5,056 bases of DNA from CAYLSO01 sp964386525 (GTDB lineage Bacteria; Eisenbacteria; RBG-16-71-46; DASYSL01): assembly GCA_964386525.1 (NCBI GenBank), contig CAYLSO010000139.1, positions 1-5,056 on the forward strand. Reading direction: 5' to 3'. Below the pieces are notes generated by a model that did no database searches, was not told where the DNA came from, and saw nothing but the letters and a program-made list of their open reading frames with translations. Positions 4,580-5,056 of this stretch are shown piece by piece. The position numbers and the translations under genes were made by a program. The stretch's first letter is position 1, and each line of letters starts with the position of its first letter.

Positions 4580-5056
4580 TCAGGGCGTGGGCGTCGGCTC
4601 GGGAGTCGGTTCCGGCTGCGCCGGGGTGGGCTGCGGTGTCGGGGTCGCCGGGGCGGTCGTCGTGGTCCCCGTCGTGCCGGTGGCGGCCGCCGGCGGGCGG
4701 CCGGAATGCCAGTGGGAGTGCTCCGCCACCCAGTGGCGGTTCTTCGCCCCGTCGTAGTAGTTGGGCGTCGGCGTGATGCCGTCGGGCAGCGGGCTCTGAT
4801 CCACCGCCGGAGTGGTGGTCTGGGCCGCCGTGGCCGTGGCACGCTGGCTCGGGTCCGGCGGCGCCCCGTCGTGCCAGTGCCCGTGATCGGGGTACCAGAA
4901 CCGGTTACGCGGGGCGTCGTACTGCCACGGCTGGGGGGGTGCGACTCCGGGCAGGGGTGATTGATCCCGCGATGCCCCCGAGCTGGCCGGTGTGGTCGTG
5001 GTCGTCACGCGCTGGCTCGGGTCCGGCGGCGCCCCGTCGTGCCAGTGCCCGTGATC
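4580..5056 (-). CDS. His/Trp-rich tandem-repeat protein with Pro/Thr tail, C-terminal 158 residues (start outside window)
   Basis: I do not recognise a named family. The frame is open from the right edge to a TGA at 4582-4580. The GTG at 5008 is not the start, because the sixteen codons before it (DHGHWHDGAPPDPSQR) repeat exactly at residues 57-72. The visible protein holds two full 37-residue units (residues 31-67 and 86-122) and the end of a third. Each full unit begins DQSPLP, has a central YD followed by NR and W, and ends in D/E-H-x-H-W-H-x-G-x-PP. Thr/Ala-rich linkers join them. The last 20 residues are a PTP/PEP low-complexity tail. No enzyme fold is visible. The HxHWH motifs could bind Zn, Cu or Ni, and the composition suggests an exported or envelope protein; both are inference. 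It may be a relative of WxxGxW-type repeat proteins. Retention of the reading frame through repeats with diverged codons argues it is a real gene. Confidence 0.68.
   Translation of the reverse strand, partial: DHGHWHDGAPPDPSQRVTTTTTPASSGASRDQSPLPGVAPPQPWQYDAPRNRFWYPDHGHWHDGAPPDPSQRATATAAQTTTPAVDQSPLPDGITPTPNYYDGAKNRHWVAEHSHWHSGRPPAAATGTTGTTTTAPATPTPQPTPAQPEPTPEPTPTP
4691..4966 (-). repeat. Two 37-residue protein repeat units (4856-4966 and 4691-4801)
   Basis: The two units align without gaps. They share the opening DQSPLP, the central YD, the NR pair, a Trp two residues later, the H-x-H-W-H core, a Gly two residues further on, and the closing PP. A partial third unit occupies 5024-5056. At the DNA level the second unit is clearly diverged from the first, so these are older repeats than the 47-base identity. 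Confidence 0.85.
4842..5056. repeat. Exact 47-base direct repeat, 168-base period, within the His/Trp-rich gene
   Basis: Bases 4842-4888 and 5010-5056 are identical over 47 bases. The second copy touches the window edge, so the identity may continue. The 168-base offset is exactly 56 codons, which keeps the frame. The bases encode the DHGHWHDGAPPDPSQ segment. Identity at synonymous positions suggests recent duplication or gene conversion, in contrast with the third, diverged unit near 4691-4801. Confidence 0.9.

Noticed and set aside
4572..4586. GCCCT/AGGGC hairpin across the stop of the repeat protein as a terminator
   Set aside because: The stem is five pairs, overlaps the stop codon, and has no following T-run.
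5006..5008. GTG at 5008 as start of the His/Trp-rich repeat protein
   Set aside because: The frame is open upstream to the window edge and encodes an exact copy of the downstream repeat segment, so the gene continues to the right.
1..5056. CRISPR array, tRNA, rRNA, insertion sequence
   Set aside because: I saw no short evenly spaced repeats with unique spacers, no tRNA cloverleaf or rRNA-like stretch, and no transposase frame or terminal inverted repeats.

Overview
The window is a GC-rich segment of what appears to be a Gram-negative chromosome. The Gram-negative assignment rests on an outer-membrane beta-barrel protein and a periplasmic binding protein encoded side by side. The taxon cannot be fixed from this sequence; a high-GC proteobacterium, myxobacterium-like or acidobacterium-like organism would all fit. 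Every gene I can support lies on the minus strand, so transcription runs from high to low coordinates. The very long plus-strand open frames are antisense shadows of these genes.

In transcription order the layout is as follows. (1) At 5056-4580 is the C-terminal part of a histidine/tryptophan-rich protein with a 56-residue tandem repeat and a Pro/Thr tail, cut by the window edge. (2) After a 262-base gap that holds no gene but a 7-bp dyad comes an OsmC/Ohr-family thiol protein (4317-3919). (3) A 95-base gap with a candidate promoter and dyad leads to a small membrane or exported His/Cys protein resembling DUF2946 (3823-3533). (4) A 135-base gap with a strong GC-rich dyad leads to an outer-membrane beta-barrel protein (3397-2249). 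(5) A ZnuA/TroA-type metal-binding protein (2236-1310) follows after 12 bases. (6) A ZnuB-type ABC-3 permease (1313-447) overlaps it by 4 bases. (7) The N-terminal half of a cation diffusion facilitator (424-1) follows after 22 bases and runs off the window.

Genes 4 to 7 are packed so tightly, each with a good ribosome-binding site, that they very likely form one operon. The theme is transition-metal handling, most probably zinc: passage across the outer membrane, capture in the periplasm, import through the inner membrane, and a CDF exporter in the same transcript. The ABC ATPase normally encoded between or beside the binding protein and permease is missing from this stretch. It must lie beyond the left edge or elsewhere in the genome if the importer works. 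Several envelope proteins carry exposed His motifs (the HGHWH-type repeats, the HHH/CxxC small protein, and a barrel with HMH and a C-terminal GPHKAHQF). They could be metal-handling accessories, but that is inference.
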